The position numbers and the translations under genes are program-made. Positions 23,701 through 37,900 of a stretch of 64,000 bases of DNA are shown in pieces (position 1 is the stretch's first letter; each line of letters starts with the position of its first letter). The notes under the pieces are model-generated. The model ran no database searches, was not told where the DNA came from, and saw nothing but the letters and a program-made list of their open reading frames with translations. The stretch is from Bugulina stolonifera (taxonomy: Eukaryota; Bryozoa; Gymnolaemata; Cheilostomatida; Bugulidae), in NCBI GenBank assembly GCA_935421135.1, contig OW285195.1, forward strand, positions 6,610,701-6,674,700, given 5' to 3'.

Positions 23701-26291
23701 GTTGAATGGACAACAGCCAGCATGGAGCCCACCAACATATCAATAAGAGTAGACAACTCCTAGAAGAGTTCACATAACTGTATAATTATTGGAAATTGAG
23801 GTCTGTGTGAGGAACATGAATGCAATTTATGTTGTATTTGCTACAATTTCTACTCTTCAGGTTGTAAACAGATATGACCTCTAAAGCATGTTGGATGTGT
23901 ATATTGTAGTCCTATGAACTACATGTATGTAGTGATAGAGAGGTCAAGTGGTTTACATGTGCAGTATGTGAAATCATTCCATTCCCACTGAGAGATAACA
24001 ATCTGTTAGCTTCTACTATCTAAAGACTTTGTGGTGAAGTTGTGGACCAGACCATATGGTTACCAATGCATATGTGAAGGGTGGGGTAACATACCACCCT
24101 AAGTAAATATGGAACCCACTGGAGAGCAGAGACTATTAATAGGAGACCACAAGACATCTTTTAATCTAAATCTGAACTATGACTTCTGACACCCTGGCAT
24201 TCTGTCTCTCAAGGCATTTGTAAATATTTTTTGAGCTAATTTAGCTTATTACAAGAGCTGTGTAGTAGATTGTTTTTCTACTTGAATTTCAATTGATGGA
24301 TACCACATTGCAATAATAGTGACAACTGAACTGGTTTCTGTTGAAAAAACATTATGTAAGGTGTGACCCACAGAGATGCTTACCTGCCACACAAGTGTAA
24401 TCTACATCCATGTACTCAGAGTCCCTCAGTCCTACACTAGTACAGGGAATACTAGTAGAGTCTTTGAGTAGTATATTAGAACAGGACTGTTGGCCTGAGC
24501 ACTGACTCACTACTCTCATGTAATCGTTGTGATCAGATCTGTAATGGAGAGTATGATTCACTAACACTCACTCACTGCTCAAAAATCTATTGTAGATCTA
24601 CTACAACATACTGGGAATAAATTGAATTTGCAATATAGTGCAAAATTTCATTTTCTTTAAAAAGAGAAGGAAAATTACATCAAATGCTGGTCTATAATAT
24701 AAAAACACGTGTAGTTACTGTGAAACCAGACAGGAGTGAAATATAAACAATTAGGTTAACCAATACTATGTGTATACGCTGTGCATTTTCTCGGTTAATA
24801 AATTTTGGGCACATCATCTCCCGGTACATGGAAATAAAGTGAATGCTACCTCATACCTCAGAGTATACGAACAAGATGGCTGCATCCTCCCCAGAATGAC
24901 TCTGTTTATATGAATGAACTGATTGTCACGGCATTCTAAATGGAGAGCAGAGTTCATTTCAGCTCTTCTAGTCACACCTTGATAACAGATATAAGCAGAG
25001 AATTATGGGTAATAATAGCAACAGGGAGTTATGGGTAAGCCTAATCATTTGGGTAAGACAAAAATTGACAGAATTGTGGATGCAGGTGGAAGATAGAAAA
25101 AAGGTAAAAGACTGTAAACATTGAAGGGTTTATAACTGCAGGTACACATCTGGCAGCAACTAAAGGAAAGGAATAATTTTTATCTTATTTTGCTGTCCTG
25201 CAATAATAAAGGATGCCATCATCTGCAACATTTTTATAGCTGCTTGTAATTTACACCAGTTCAGATAATTGAATTTTACAGCTTGAGTTCCAAACAATGA
25301 ACTCACAGAAATAAGGGCAGGGAATCAGAACCTGAAGCCAAATGTCAGTGTAGTTAAGCAGCTAAGTACTGCTTACACAACAACCACACAATCCACAGTC
25401 AAACAAAGACTGCATTATTTACTATAACATGGATTATCATATTTCAATGTGGGCTTTGATATAAATAAACTTAAGAAAACACATGGCATAATGCAAACAA
25501 ACTGTATTAACTAGTACTAGATATACAATACTTGTAGACCTAGCCTGGCATACAATGTACATGTACATTCAGTAGGTAAATTTGAATAAAGCCCTTTACT
25601 ATAATAAAGCAGTACAGTTTTGATATCTATAAAGATGTATACATTTGCTATTCTGCTGTAGTGAGTTGAATGTAATTTATAATTGACTCATGATTAGCAC
25701 CAAACAAATATAGAGTAAATTAGATTAGTGTCTGGGACAGGCATTCCTATAGTATTTAGTTTCATAGTATACTGAGTGAATCTATCTGCACTGTATAGAA
25801 CATAGCTAGAGTATAATCAGTGTTTATATACACTAATTATTGTATTGTTTTAGTAATTTGAAAGTTAGTAATTACTTACTAACAAAAGCCTGGAATGGAG
25901 TAGACATAGACACCCATGTAAATCTACTAAGCAGACTATAATTTACTATCACATTATGTAGGTTTGAATTTGCATCAACACAGTATTAGATGATAAAAAA
26001 GAAGAGAAAGGGAGCTCCGCAAAAACCCGATAAAATCAACCTAGAAAAGCGTGATTTTGGTAACTGTCAGGTCGTGTCCATGTACACTAAAACACGGTTC
26101 TTTGTAAAAACTGTGTGGCTTCAGTTTCAAATCCCTAAAACAATAGGGGGTGAGAACCACTCATAAGTTCCCAAGCACAGCCTAACTAAAAATGTATTTG
26201 AAATCTACTCACCGTTTACTGATCCAAACAGAGCTTGTGTGACACAAATCAGCAGAAGCTGCTGCCACAAATTATAGCCAAAGGTGGACAT
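17770..26291 (-). CDS. Type I receptor: signal peptide, SUEL lectin, CUB-like domain, TM, tyrosine-rich tail
   Basis: Probably a cell-surface carbohydrate-binding signalling or endocytic receptor. Exons (high to low): 26291-26213, 24977-24857, 24538-24384, 21288-21071, 20715-20556, 19989-19858, 19555-19465, 19171-19059, 18638-18422, 18187-17770; total 1704 nt (567 aa) with all phases matching. Residues 1-24 are a signal peptide (WQQLLLICVTQALFG). Residues about 30-118 show SUEL/galactose-lectin spacing (LECRDNQFIHI... CSGQQSCS... YMDVDYTC). Residues about 125-243 look CUB-like (GYISSPDYPS... SKFLLRYSA). A Ser/Thr-rich stalk precedes the membrane helix VIVGACTAAVFLLICIIVSA. The tail has NPTYDIV, YSTI, YDHF, YESV, YDTDYM and YMPD motifs, a proline-rich PAPPIPRN stretch and a PPTKAV repeat. 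I know no named orthologue. The 3.1-kb intron 3 (21289-24383) contains a MITE. Confidence 0.85.
20015..20195. repeat. Intronic minisatellite (CAGACGTACATCAGTCAT units)
   Basis: About nine imperfect copies of an 18-19 bp word, CAGACGTACATCAGTCAT and variants, lie in the receptor intron between the CUB and stalk exons. There is no coding frame of interest. Confidence 0.8.
23393..23758. mobile_element. MITE with 13-bp AGTTGTCTACTCT inverted repeats
   Basis: AGTTGTCTACTCT at 23393-23405 and AGAGTAGACAACT at 23746-23758 are exact reverse complements 366 bp apart. The termini match the AGTTGTCT word found many times in the host part of the window. The interior is AT-rich and non-coding. No clear target duplication is seen next to the 13-mers. 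It sits in receptor intron 3. Confidence 0.6.
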
Positions 26292-28980
26292 TCCCGTCAA
26301 TAAACGCCCTTCAAAGATAATAACTAGTGTTAAAATAAAAATCATCTGGATAACAAAATTACTATCTCAGGGAACGAGGAATCGAACGATACATTAGAAA
26401 CCAATACAGTGCATATGAAGGATGTTAGTTTATGACTTAACTGGAGCTTGACAAGAAGTATAAAAATACATGTAGCTCTAAAATAAAACATTCAACCACT
26501 GGAGATATTTTTTGTAACAAAATTGGACGAAATCCAAAAGTTGAGTTAACATATAGATATTATGTAAAGATGGATGCAAAATAAGACATAACCATTAAAT
26601 GACTGGCTAGTAAGAAAGGAAATGCCAGCAAAATCCAATGACAAGAAATATGCATAGCCTAGTTATAGACCCCGAAACAAATGCACGTACATGTAGGCTA
26701 CATGCCCACTCCATGGAAAAACTTTAATCTACTGCATTTTGAAGCTCTCCAGCAAGATGTAATTGGGAAAATGACAGTAGTTAAGTAGGTTTTGCATATA
26801 GACTACTAAATAGCAATCAGTATTATAGAATTTATAAACATTAAAACACTCCATTAAAAAACAAACAAGACAAATATTCTTTTTCTAGTTAAGTGAACTG
26901 GCTTAATTAAATAAATGGCTAAAGATCTAGGCCTAATAGCAATCAAATCCGACATAAAATTTAATGGTTTCCTACCAAATAAAGTACGATACTAAACTAA
27001 AACTAGAAAATTTAGAGCATTCGAACTTCATAAATTACTCAATAATTTCAAATTGAAAATCATAAAATAAAATAATAAGTAAAACATAGAAAAGTTAGAA
27101 ACGAAAGACTCAGACTCAGACTGTCTTTCTAGTTTCTAAGATAGAAAATTACATTCACATTGTAATCAATTTTGATCGAAATCCAACTTGGTTTGAAACT
27201 AGAAGAAATGAGCAAAAACAGTCATGCCTTAATTCAAATATAAATGCCTACTGTCGATTTTGTTACAGGCTCAAGGCTGATATGATGCAAATAAAAAACT
27301 TTTTGCTAGTGCTTGCCAGGAAGTACCATGTGCAACCTATGGCGCGCTGTGACTAGATTATCAGGCCAATCATAATCACGCTGTCATAGCTCTGATGACT
27401 AATTGGACAATCGCACAATGCGTCCTCTATTTCTGTACGTGTTCTTTTCATTCTATCCCAAAGTGTTGCCGAAAAATTGACGACCATGGGTCAGTTGTAA
27501 ACATTGCAGTTTCCGCTTCCCGTGCAACCGTCTAAATAATTATTTCTTCCACTTTCTGGTCAAATAATTTAGGATTTTTTAAATTTATACAAGGACCTTA
27601 TCATTTATTTTAGAATGATGTGCCATTACAAATTTATTGGCTCATTTAAATTTATTCACCAAATTCAGTTATAATTATTTATATATTTGTGTTAAATAAT
27701 TAAATTAATATTATATATAAAATAAAAAGAATTAAATAAATATTTATATAATATATAATAATAATGATTTATTATAATATATATATAAATTTATTTAATG
27801 TCTCATATAACATAGTGTACGTGTAATAAATCTCAGCATTATGTTTTTGTTTTTCATATTCATATTGAAAACTCTTGCATGTTTTTCATGCTGATGCTGT
27901 GGCACGGGTAGGCTACATAAAAAGAAGAACAAAAGAAGCTATATTAATATTAATATAGCAAGAAAGTGAGAAGAGAAGAAAGAAAAAGATAGTAATTAAC
28001 AAATAAATTAAACTTAGAAAAAATGATAAAATATATCAATTTAATATAATTATAATATTAGGCTTAACTACAATTACAGGGTAACCAACCAAAACTTGTA
28101 AAAATGAGCCAAACATATTTAAGGAAATTTTTTCAGGATAGTTGCTGAATAATGACTGTACAAATAGCATGGTGAAATATTTTCTGTGTTCTTGTACCAG
28201 ATTCAGTGAGATTGCATAGATTTTTTAAATAATTAGTTGGATGTATTGTTATATTTTCACGGCTCCTAGATCTAGATATCATTATAGTTCGATATGGCAC
28301 TGAAGGGAAACCTTCTCCGGGACCAAAACCTCCAGGTCATTGGTGGGACTTGAATCCACGTCCTTGCAGATAACCCCTGTCATTGCTACAAGACCAGAGT
28401 GACTAGCGCTAGACCACTCGGCCACTCGGCCACAGACACCTACATTTGGTCAACACTTCACCAATATTCAAACAGGCATATTCAGGATCGCCGCAAAACT
28501 TGCTGTGCATTTTAGTATGCGTATGCCTGGTAATGGAAAGAGCTAGTTTAATACAATTTATGTTTCCCTGTCATGCCTTCCCCACCCATTGTACCTGTGG
28601 ATTTTACTTTGGTCGTGGCCATAGTTTTGAAAATGTTGTACTATTATAGTTGATGGTGTTAGACTGTAGTTTGGGATAATCAAGCTTGCATTCACTCTGT
28701 CATTAGGTTTCTGATTGTATATTGGTTCTTTCAGTTTGATGTGGAAATGACTTAAACCTACTGAGTCACTGAGACACATTGCATGCAGTGAGTTTTGTTG
28801 TGTTATATTAGACAGACCTCTTCGGTGTAATGCAGGTTTACAAAAATGATGTATTTAAAATGGTTCCGTGGGTTGCTGATTCTGATTATTTAGATTCTAT
28901 GATGGAGGCCTACTGTGCCATTATAAATTATATCAAGGGTTGACTATTGTTTGCTACTTCTTGTATTTTACAGAGTCAGT
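26292..28980. other. Intergenic region between divergent receptor and ankyrin-SOCS genes
   Basis: This region should hold the promoters of both genes, which diverge from here. I see no confident TATA or start site. From about 27590 to 27830 the sequence is almost pure A+T with many AATAATAT-type words. A tRNA-like repeat lies at 28310-28435. The only open frames are short and unsupported. Confidence 0.5.
28310..28435 (-). mobile_element. tRNA-Leu-like SINE head or tRNA pseudogene
   Basis: On the minus strand TGGCCGAGTGGTCTAGCGC (an A box resembling tRNA-Leu) is followed about 55 bases later by GGATTCAAGTCCC, a B-box-like sequence. The spacing fits a long-variable-arm tRNA, but the arms do not form good stems and the A box is preceded by a partial duplication (GTGGCCGAGTGGCC). 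A pseudogene or a tRNA-derived SINE is more likely than a working tRNA. Confidence 0.5.
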
Positions 28981-31900
28981 ATGGAGGACCGACAGTTGCG
29001 TCAAGTGAGAAGGAAACTGATTGATGCAATATCCTGTTCAAGTGTAGAGCAATTTAAGCAGGTAGGCCTATCAATGGTATCACATAGAACTTACAATATC
29101 TATTTCTTACATACGTGTACAGGTAGGTCAACATGTGGTCTGTTTCCTTGTAATTGGTCAGTTTTCCAAAATGATCAAAGTAAGGAAACTCGGCTAAAGT
29201 TGAAACGACAGTTGGGAATCCCTGAAATCAAAGTGTATATTGATGTCTGTGGAGTGGTCCTATCTTCTAGTTGCATAATTTTACTGTTTCTGGAACAAAT
29301 AAATTATTTGAAATATTTCATCTGTTTCAGAAACAATATAATTGTACAACTAGAATGTAAGACAACTCCACAGACATCAAATTGCATTCGATTCCAGGGA
29401 TTCCCATATTATGTTTCAGGGCTACCACCAATCAATGATTCATTTAGTAATTGATTCAATATGTGAAATGCATATTATGTAGGCCTACTTTATGAAAATT
29501 CGTGCAAATTTGTAACTAGGTTTGACATTACATGAGTATGTACATTATTAGTATAGGCCTATATATTTGGTTATGTGGAGTTATTGTCACCTGCAACTGC
29601 AGGGGAAGATAACTCTATATAAAGGCTTCACATTAATTGAACCAAAATCCATGACTCATGCACTGTGCTAATTACAGATATTATCAGGTATTGAGTCGCC
29701 GTTGGATCTAAATGCAGACTATAAGGTTGCTCCAGAGAATTTTCCTCCACTTGGAGATGGTGCCAACCTGATGTACCACACACTGCTACAGAGTGCTATC
29801 TGTACAGGATGTGCCAACATTGTCAACTTTCTTTTAGGTCAGTTTTCCTAGACTGTGATGGAAACATCAGGGTATGTAATTACATGTAGGTCCTAGTTCT
29901 ATATTTGAATACGCTATCTGTGAGAGGTTATACAAATGTAAACCCCAAACCGCGTAACGCTGCTGATAGCAACGTTGAGATTTTTCTAGAAAGTTTTAGT
30001 CATACTGTCAATACAATGTGGATCTCTCTTATTTCGTGATGATCACGTGACCCGTATATGATCACATGACCTTCACTTAATCAGATGGCCCTTGGCCACT
30101 GCCGTGTTGTCATGTTATATGCATGTGTACAAGTATATCACATACTCTGTTCACATTTACAAATGTACTACATACTTGTAGATTCTGGTGCTGATGTGAA
30201 TGGAGAAAACAGGAAAGGTGACACGCCCCTTCATGCCGCTTGTACTATAAATAGTCTCCCTTTTGTGAAACTCTTACTGAGGAGAGGGGCGGATCCAAAC
30301 ATACCCTCAGATAAAGGTAAACTAATATAGGCCTAGATGTGTGCCCAACAGTGCTGGTCTTGCGGTGAAATAGTTTTTATTTGTTATTAGGGGTTGTTAC
30401 ACATATACACCATTATAGGTATAATATTATGGGTTGTTACACATATACGCCATTATTGGTAGGGATACATGTACATGTAGTTAGTCTACCTGATATACAT
30501 GTTCACTATCTAAATAGTGCTACATGTATCTGGAGCTATTTTTCCAGTAGTGATGCCGATACGTTGTACTCGTACTGGTGTCTATCCACTTGCTATAGAG
30601 TTAAACATCATTCAATATGGCTGCTAAAACACGCTGTACTGTATAGGAATGTCTATATATGGTGATAAGAGGAGCCAGTGTGATACTAAGTTACTAGAAT
30701 GTCCTTTCTACTGTATACTATATATGGATGCAGACACGTTCTGATTTCACAGACAAGACAAGACCAGATCTACTCTGCTATCATTATAATGTTGTACACC
30801 AACCTGTCTTACTGTATATTATGTGTACATGGTGTATGACTACAGGTCGTACTCCTCTGATGATAGCCTGTGTCCAGAACGCTCTGCCTATAGTTAGAGA
30901 ACTGCTAGGAGCTAAGGCTAATGCTGACTACACTGATTGTTATGGAGAGAGTGCACTGCACCTCATTCTAGGGAAGGGGAATATTTCGTCCACTTCCTCT
31001 GAGATCAGGTAGTTAGGTGTCATATTTTACCAGTTTTACGTGATAATATATTACTAGTCATACGTAATAAAATATTACTAGTCATGCGTAATATATCACC
31101 AGTTATATGTGATGATATATTACTAGTTATACGTGATATATCACCAGTTATATGTGATAATATATTACTAGTTACACGTGATATACATGTATTACTAGTT
31201 CCACATGCTGTATTACTAGGTGCAACTGATATATTACTATATTACTAGTTATAGGTGATGTCATACTGTATTACTAGTTGTAGATGCCTATCTACATGTA
31301 TATGTATTATATTATAATATGTTATCTATGTAGGCTATGTGTCCTACATTGTATATATTATGATATTTTAGTCGAATGGTGGATTGTCTCGCTAGACATG
31401 GATGTGATGTTAGCCACATCAACAACGGTAAGATGACGGCACTAATGTTGGCAGCTAGCCAAGGGAATACAGACGTCATACAGACCCTCATACTTGCAGG
31501 TGATTGGATGCAGTTATCGTTGTGGGTTGTTCTAAATAAGATGGTTATTATTTAGTACATGCATGTACATTGTACCTTGTGCCGGTCAAGTAAGAAATTT
31601 AAAATCATTTGATGCATTGTTCATCTGTGAAAACATTGATATAAAGGTTTACTCATTGATTTCATGTAGCGACGTGTGGTAATAACAAAGAACAGCCCTT
31701 CTTGTTTGCTCAAAAATTAGTACACCACAATTAAACTCACAACTCTGGTGTGATGCCGGGCTGTATTTAATGGACCAACATATTTGGTGCCCGTCTAGAT
31801 ACCTTTATAATGACAGCCACTAAGGCAAGGTCTACACTCAGTATGTACTAAATGTGATGTGTGAACAGCCTGTGGCCTAGTGATCCAAGCGTAATTCCTG

Positions 31901-34900
31901 TAAAAGTTATTGGTGGTGCAGGGTGAGGTGTAGCAAAGTGTGACATCACAATTATAAAATTGCAATATACAACAGCGTAGCAGTGAATCATCTACCGTTG
32001 GTGGATACTGTGGATATATTCAATTGCATTGTGGGAGAACTCTAATCACATGACCTCTAACTATGATATCATAGTATATTACTCCTAATCAGATACTGAA
32101 ACAATAGCAGAAAAAGAAATATTCTGCACCTTCTGCCAGACCTCCTGACAAGTTGCAGTAGTATAGTCAGTGCACTTCTAGACAGACACGCACTCATTGA
32201 CCCCTGTTTTCAACCAATCACAAGCCGGTATTTCCGATTTCAACCAATCACAGAAGAGCACAAAAATTTTGCACACGACCTTGCCAAGGTCACCCCAAAA
32301 TCCCCCCTTCTGATTGGTCGAAAAAACATTTGCACACTTGACCCCGAACCCGGCCACGACCCCTTCCCTTCCTCCTTCCCACCCTCCTCCCCTCCCCCTC
32401 CCCCACCTCCCACTCCTCCCTCCTCCCCGCCACCGCCCTCGTCCCGTCCGCGCCACCGCCGTCGCCGCCGCCGCCACCGCCGCCCTCACCACCGCCGCCG
32501 CCGCCGCCACCACCACCGCCCTCACCACCGTCGCCGCCACCGCCGCCGCCGCCACCACCGCCACCACCACCACCGCCGCCACCACCACCACCGCCACCGC
32601 CGCCGCCGCCGCCACCACCACCACCACCGCCGCCGCCGCCGCCGCCGCCATCACCGTCATCACCGCCACCCCTCCTCCACCGCCGCCCACCCTCCCCACC
32701 CCGCAACCCCCACTCACCCGAACGACCAATCGTTTGAGGCGGTCAAGCCGCGTCCGCCCACGTTGCGTGCGGCGCCGACCGTACACGTGGAGGCGACGCC
32801 GGTGCCCCGTATCCACCGGGCCAAGCGACTAGGCAGCGGCCCGCCGCCCATTCCGAGTTCCACTGGGGTGGGACTATAAAAGATAAGTTTGACTGATGAT
32901 AGTATTAATACAAAGAAGACTTAGTCATAGCAAACATGTCTTTTCTCACCAAAGGAGCAGCGGGGAGATATGTACTTTTAAAGGAAGTCCTCCCGAAGTC
33001 TGTATGGGATTATATGATCAAAAGTAATATCGAAGAAACGAATAGTCCATGGATGTGGTATTGGGTTGACAGACTCGCTCATAATTCCTTAGTGGTAGAG
33101 CTTGCCATCTATTTTAGAACACTTTCACTCTCTATGAATATCCCTTTTAAGATAGGAGAGGAAAAGTTGAGGAAAATGGCACTTTGTTATGAAGACTTAA
33201 CAGGAGCTAGGTCAAGATTTTCATCTATGGTAGAAACAAAAAACGCATCCGTTTCTTCTCCCTTACTCCTTCTTAGGAATGCAGAGTTGTCAACCTGGTG
33301 TAGAGTGGAGGTTGAGAAGATTATTGAAGATAGAAACTGGGATGAAACTGGTGTGGGAGCGGAGGCCACTTTTAACACTCACTTCTTACTATATCTGGAT
33401 AATGAACCTGGTGGGGAAGGTTCAAAGAATGAACTCTATCATAGAGTATTGAACATATTAAAGGATGGGGCAAGAAGATGTCGCTTTGAGGATGGGAAGG
33501 AGAAATCGCGAGCGAAGAGGAGTTACAATGAAGAAAGCATCCCTGGTTTAATTCTTAGTAGAGGTAATACGCTATATGCAGGGCGATTGTTTGGAGAACT
33601 AGATCCATCCAAAAATGGGTTAGAGGTGATAAGAAGTCCTTCACCAGGAGATGCTAGATTAGAGGTGAGAGAGACTTCTACAGGAGAGACTAACCAGGTT
33701 ATGATAGAAGAGGTTGAAATGTGTGACATTGGAGAACTAGATTCATCCAAAAACGGGTTAGAGGAGATAAGAAGCCCTTCACCAGGAGAAGCTAGGGTGG
33801 AAGTGAGAGAGACTTCTACAGGAGAGAATAAGCAGATTATGATAGAAGAGCAAACTCATGTAGAAACTAAAGAAGAGGTTGAAATGTGTGACAAAAGGGA
33901 ACAAGAGATTAGAAAGATAGAACAAGAATTGGCACTAAAGAAAGTGGAATTGGCAGGAGCACTGGGGTGGAAAGAAGCACTAGAGATGCAACAGAGAATT
34001 GATGCAAGAAAAGAGAGAAGAACAAATCGCATTGCCTTCTTAGAAAAAAAGTTAACAGAGGAAAGAATGGAAAAAGAGAGGTTAATGATGGAAATCGAGC
34101 GTTTGCAAAAAGAAGAAGAAGAAGAAAAAATGGATAGTGTATCAATTATTGATCACATAATTCCCCACCTGGCTAACAAACTAGATGATAATGATGCAAA
34201 AGCAGAAGGGGAAGATAGTAAACTGCCACAGTGGGTTCCAACAGGAGAAAGTAATGATGAATAAAAGTGTATAGATTCCAATCGTTCTCTCAAACAAGGG
34301 CAAGATGTCAAAGCAAGAGGTAGTATGTAGAAATGAGAATTATGAAGATGTGGCTGATGGTCTCTTAGATGAAGTAGTAGCTATCTCTGCTGAAGAGGGA
34401 AGGGAGCAAATAGGAGAGAGAAGCAACAAAAGAAAGAAGTTCACATTCTACATAATCATAATACTATTTATACTTTCTTGCTCATCTTTATCACCATCAG
34501 TTTACACATATCTAAGTGATAGGGAACCACCCAATGGCAAAGACAAAGGAGTACTTAAGCAAGGACACTTTTTAAAAACAAACACAACTCTATTAGCTAC
34601 TCAACTGGATCAGCATGCGTCCACACCAAGAAATCGATCTTCGCTTGCAGAGTCCCTTCACAGCTCTAGTCTGTGGTCCAACAGGGAGTGGAAAAACGGA
34701 ACTACTATTTAGTCTTATTAGGAGAGTTGATGAAATTGCTTCACCCACTCCTGTTGAAATCATTTACTGCTATGGAGTTTGGCAACGCCGCTTTGAGGAT
34801 TACAAGGATAAAGTAAGGTTTCATTCAGGACTCATTGATGTAGAAATGGATATAGAGCGTGATGGGAAGAATCGCTGGCTCATCATTGATGACTTGATGG

Positions 34901-37900
34901 GTGAAGTCGGGGGGAAAGAGACTACTAATGCAATCTTTACAAAGTTCAGTCACCACCTGAACATAAGCGTCTTTTTCTTACTACAGAACCTTTTCCCGAA
35001 AGATAATAGAACAGTGTCAATAAACTCGCAGTACTTTTTCTTGTTCAAGAACCCCAGAGACGGAATGTCTGTTACCAATCTTGCAAAGCAGGCTTTTCCT
35101 CAGAGTACAAGAGCTGTTCAAGAAGCTTTTAGTGATGCTACACGTAAGCCACACTCTTTTCTATTCTTGAATCTTCGCCAGGAAACCCCGGAGTGGGCTA
35201 GACTGATCGGTAATTTTGCTTCTGAGCACTCTCCCATGACTGTATATATCCCGAATACCCTGGAATATAAGTAGCATTCACATCTCTACTCTCTCCATAA
35301 ACTGTCTTGGACTCGAAGAGAGCGCATCCATCATCAAGCATGAGATACATTAATTCACCCGAGTATTCTCCAAGGTTGAGGAGGAATGCCTTGAGTATAT
35401 ATGCACTGACGAAAGCATCTGCAACCATCAGAGATTCAACCATTGCTGAGGCTAACAAAGACCTTATACTCGCTCTTGTTGAGTGTGCTAGAAATGTATT
35501 ATTAGGTAATGTTCATCTAACTACCGCTCAGTTGAACTCTCTACGTCGACATAGAAGGGCCATTGAGGATCTCACCAACTCTCGTACTAGTGTGAGGCAG
35601 AAAAAGTTAATCCTACAACGTGGCGGATTTTTAGGTCTTCTTTTGAAGCCATTGGCAAGTTTACTCGGAGGTGTGCTTGGTGGATTAGGCGGTGGACGAA
35701 GGTGAAATGAGTCTCAAGTTTTCTAAAAAGTATCTTCTTATGGATAAACATACATATGAATCAATGAATAGTAGAAACAACAAAAAAGAAGGAGAGCATC
35801 TACCCTCACTCTCTACAAATGGGGATCTACTCCTGGCAGAAAAAAGCAGAAAAGATGTAATATCTAACCTCAAAAACTCTGATACAGACATCTACTCTCA
35901 GCTAGAGCAACATGCTCATAAAATGAATAAGTTCCTAAAAGAGTTGGAGAGATCACGCCATCCGCAGCAGGAGTTGTATAATACATTAGAGGGAATTAAC
36001 ACTAGGTTTAATGAAATGCATACATGGAGACAAAGAGAAGAAGAAGCACAAGAGCGAGGGCGAGAGAAAAAAAGAGATGATGAAAAGAGGCGAAGTGGCT
36101 CAAGGTCACCACTACCACACCCATATAGGAGAGAAACAAAACCAGAGAGGTCAGAAGCTGGCGCACGTTGGAGTGGGAAGGGTGAAAATAGAAGTCCTAT
36201 CAAAACTAGGTCTAGGCGAAAGCTTCCTAAAACCCCTCTTGCAAGCAATAGTAAAACAGAAAGATGGATGATATAGATGAAGGTCTACGTGATATTTACT
36301 TCTCCCCTCCTCAACCACCATCTTTTGGAGGAAAGAGAAAGTTAGTTTTAGCTTCTCCTCCTGGTATTAATGAGAATGATGTTGAGAAGTGGTTGAGAAG
36401 TCAAGACGCATACACTCTTCATCGCCCGATTAGAATGAAGTTTACAAGGAGAAAAACGTTTGTGAGTGGGATTGGTGAACAACTCCAGGCAGATCTCGTG
36501 GATGTGCGTGCGCACAAGGACTCAAATGATGGAGTAACATTTTTGCTCACCTGCATAGATGCCTTCTCACGGAAAGCATGGGTCTTTCCTCTTCATTCCA
36601 AGTCTGGTCTGGAAGTGTCCAATGCACTCATCTCTCTATTCGAAAATGAAAGCTTTAGACAAATACAAACTGATAAAGGTAAGGAGTTCCTAAACAGAAG
36701 GGTGAGTGAAGTGCTAAAGAAGTATGGAGTTAGCCATTTCACCTCTGAGAATGAGATCATCAAGGCTGCTCTTGTTGAACGCTTTAATAGAACATTGAGA
36801 GGGAAAATTCATCGTCTACTCACTTATAGAGGGGATGGACGCTACTTAGAAGATGTAGAAGACCTAGTCCAAGGATATAACAACAGTTTTAATAGGTCAA
36901 TTGGAATGAAACCTATTGAGGTTGATTACGATAATCAAGAAGAGGTTTGGGTTCGGTTAAATGAGTTCTCACCTAAACGATGGTTAAAGAAAACAAGAGT
37001 AAAATACTCACCAGGTGATCATGTTCGGATTTCGATGGCTCGTAGTAGCTTTGAGCGAGGGTTCACACCAAACTGGTCAACCGAGATATTCACCATAAAA
37101 GCAGTCAAGGCACATACCTCACCTCCTGTCTATACACTGGAAGACCTAAACAAAGAAGGAGTAGATGGAACATTCTATGCACAAGAATTGCAACATGTTA
37201 ACCTACCTGAAATCTTTAGAGTTGAGAAAGTCATACGTAAACGGAGAAGGAGAGGAAAAGAAGAGAGTTTCGTGAAATGGAGTGGTTATCCCTCTTCATT
37301 TAATAGTTGGATAGATTCTAGTCAGTTTGTGTAAGACCAAAGGTAGTATAAATTCGATATGTAAGTTCAGTTTTGCTCACTCTCAAAGATGGCCTTCAAT
37401 GTCACACTTACCTCAAATGTACGCATCGGTGGGAGTGACACAAACACCAATGCTCACTTCATTACGAAGCTAGCCAAGACATTGAAGCTTCACTCATCAC
37501 AGTGGGAGGTTGGGTTACTTGACATTCAGTACCCTGCATCCTGGAGAAATGTGGAAGATGGCTATGTAGTGGTTACGAATACAAAAGATGGAGTCAAACG
37601 AAAATGTGAAATCAGGAGTGGAAGGTATGCTTCCATGGGTGAACTTTTGAGTGAGATCAATAGAATACTAATAAACTACGACTTAGAAAAAGTAGTGAGC
37701 TTTTACTATGATAGTCTACGGAATGAAACCTTCCTCATGTTGAGAGAACAGGAACACTCTGTCATGATGTCACGTGATGTTGCGTGGGTGTTGGGATTCG
37801 AACCTGATGTAGAATATGCTGCGGAAATCAACAGGAGTCAAAACCCTCCAGACATCAATGCTGGTTTCACATCCCTCTATGTCTACTCCTCCGTAGTCTC

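Noticed and set aside
28951..29454. 167-residue frame continuing past the first ankyrin-gene exon
   Set aside because: Only 28981-29061 is coding; the rest is intron holding a hairpin element, and a good donor follows the exon.
32178..32832. Poly-Gly, poly-Ala and poly-Thr open frames in the left terminal repeat
   Set aside because: They arise from a CCG/CCA triplet tract, are open in several frames on both strands and recur in the mirrored repeat at 42365-43019.
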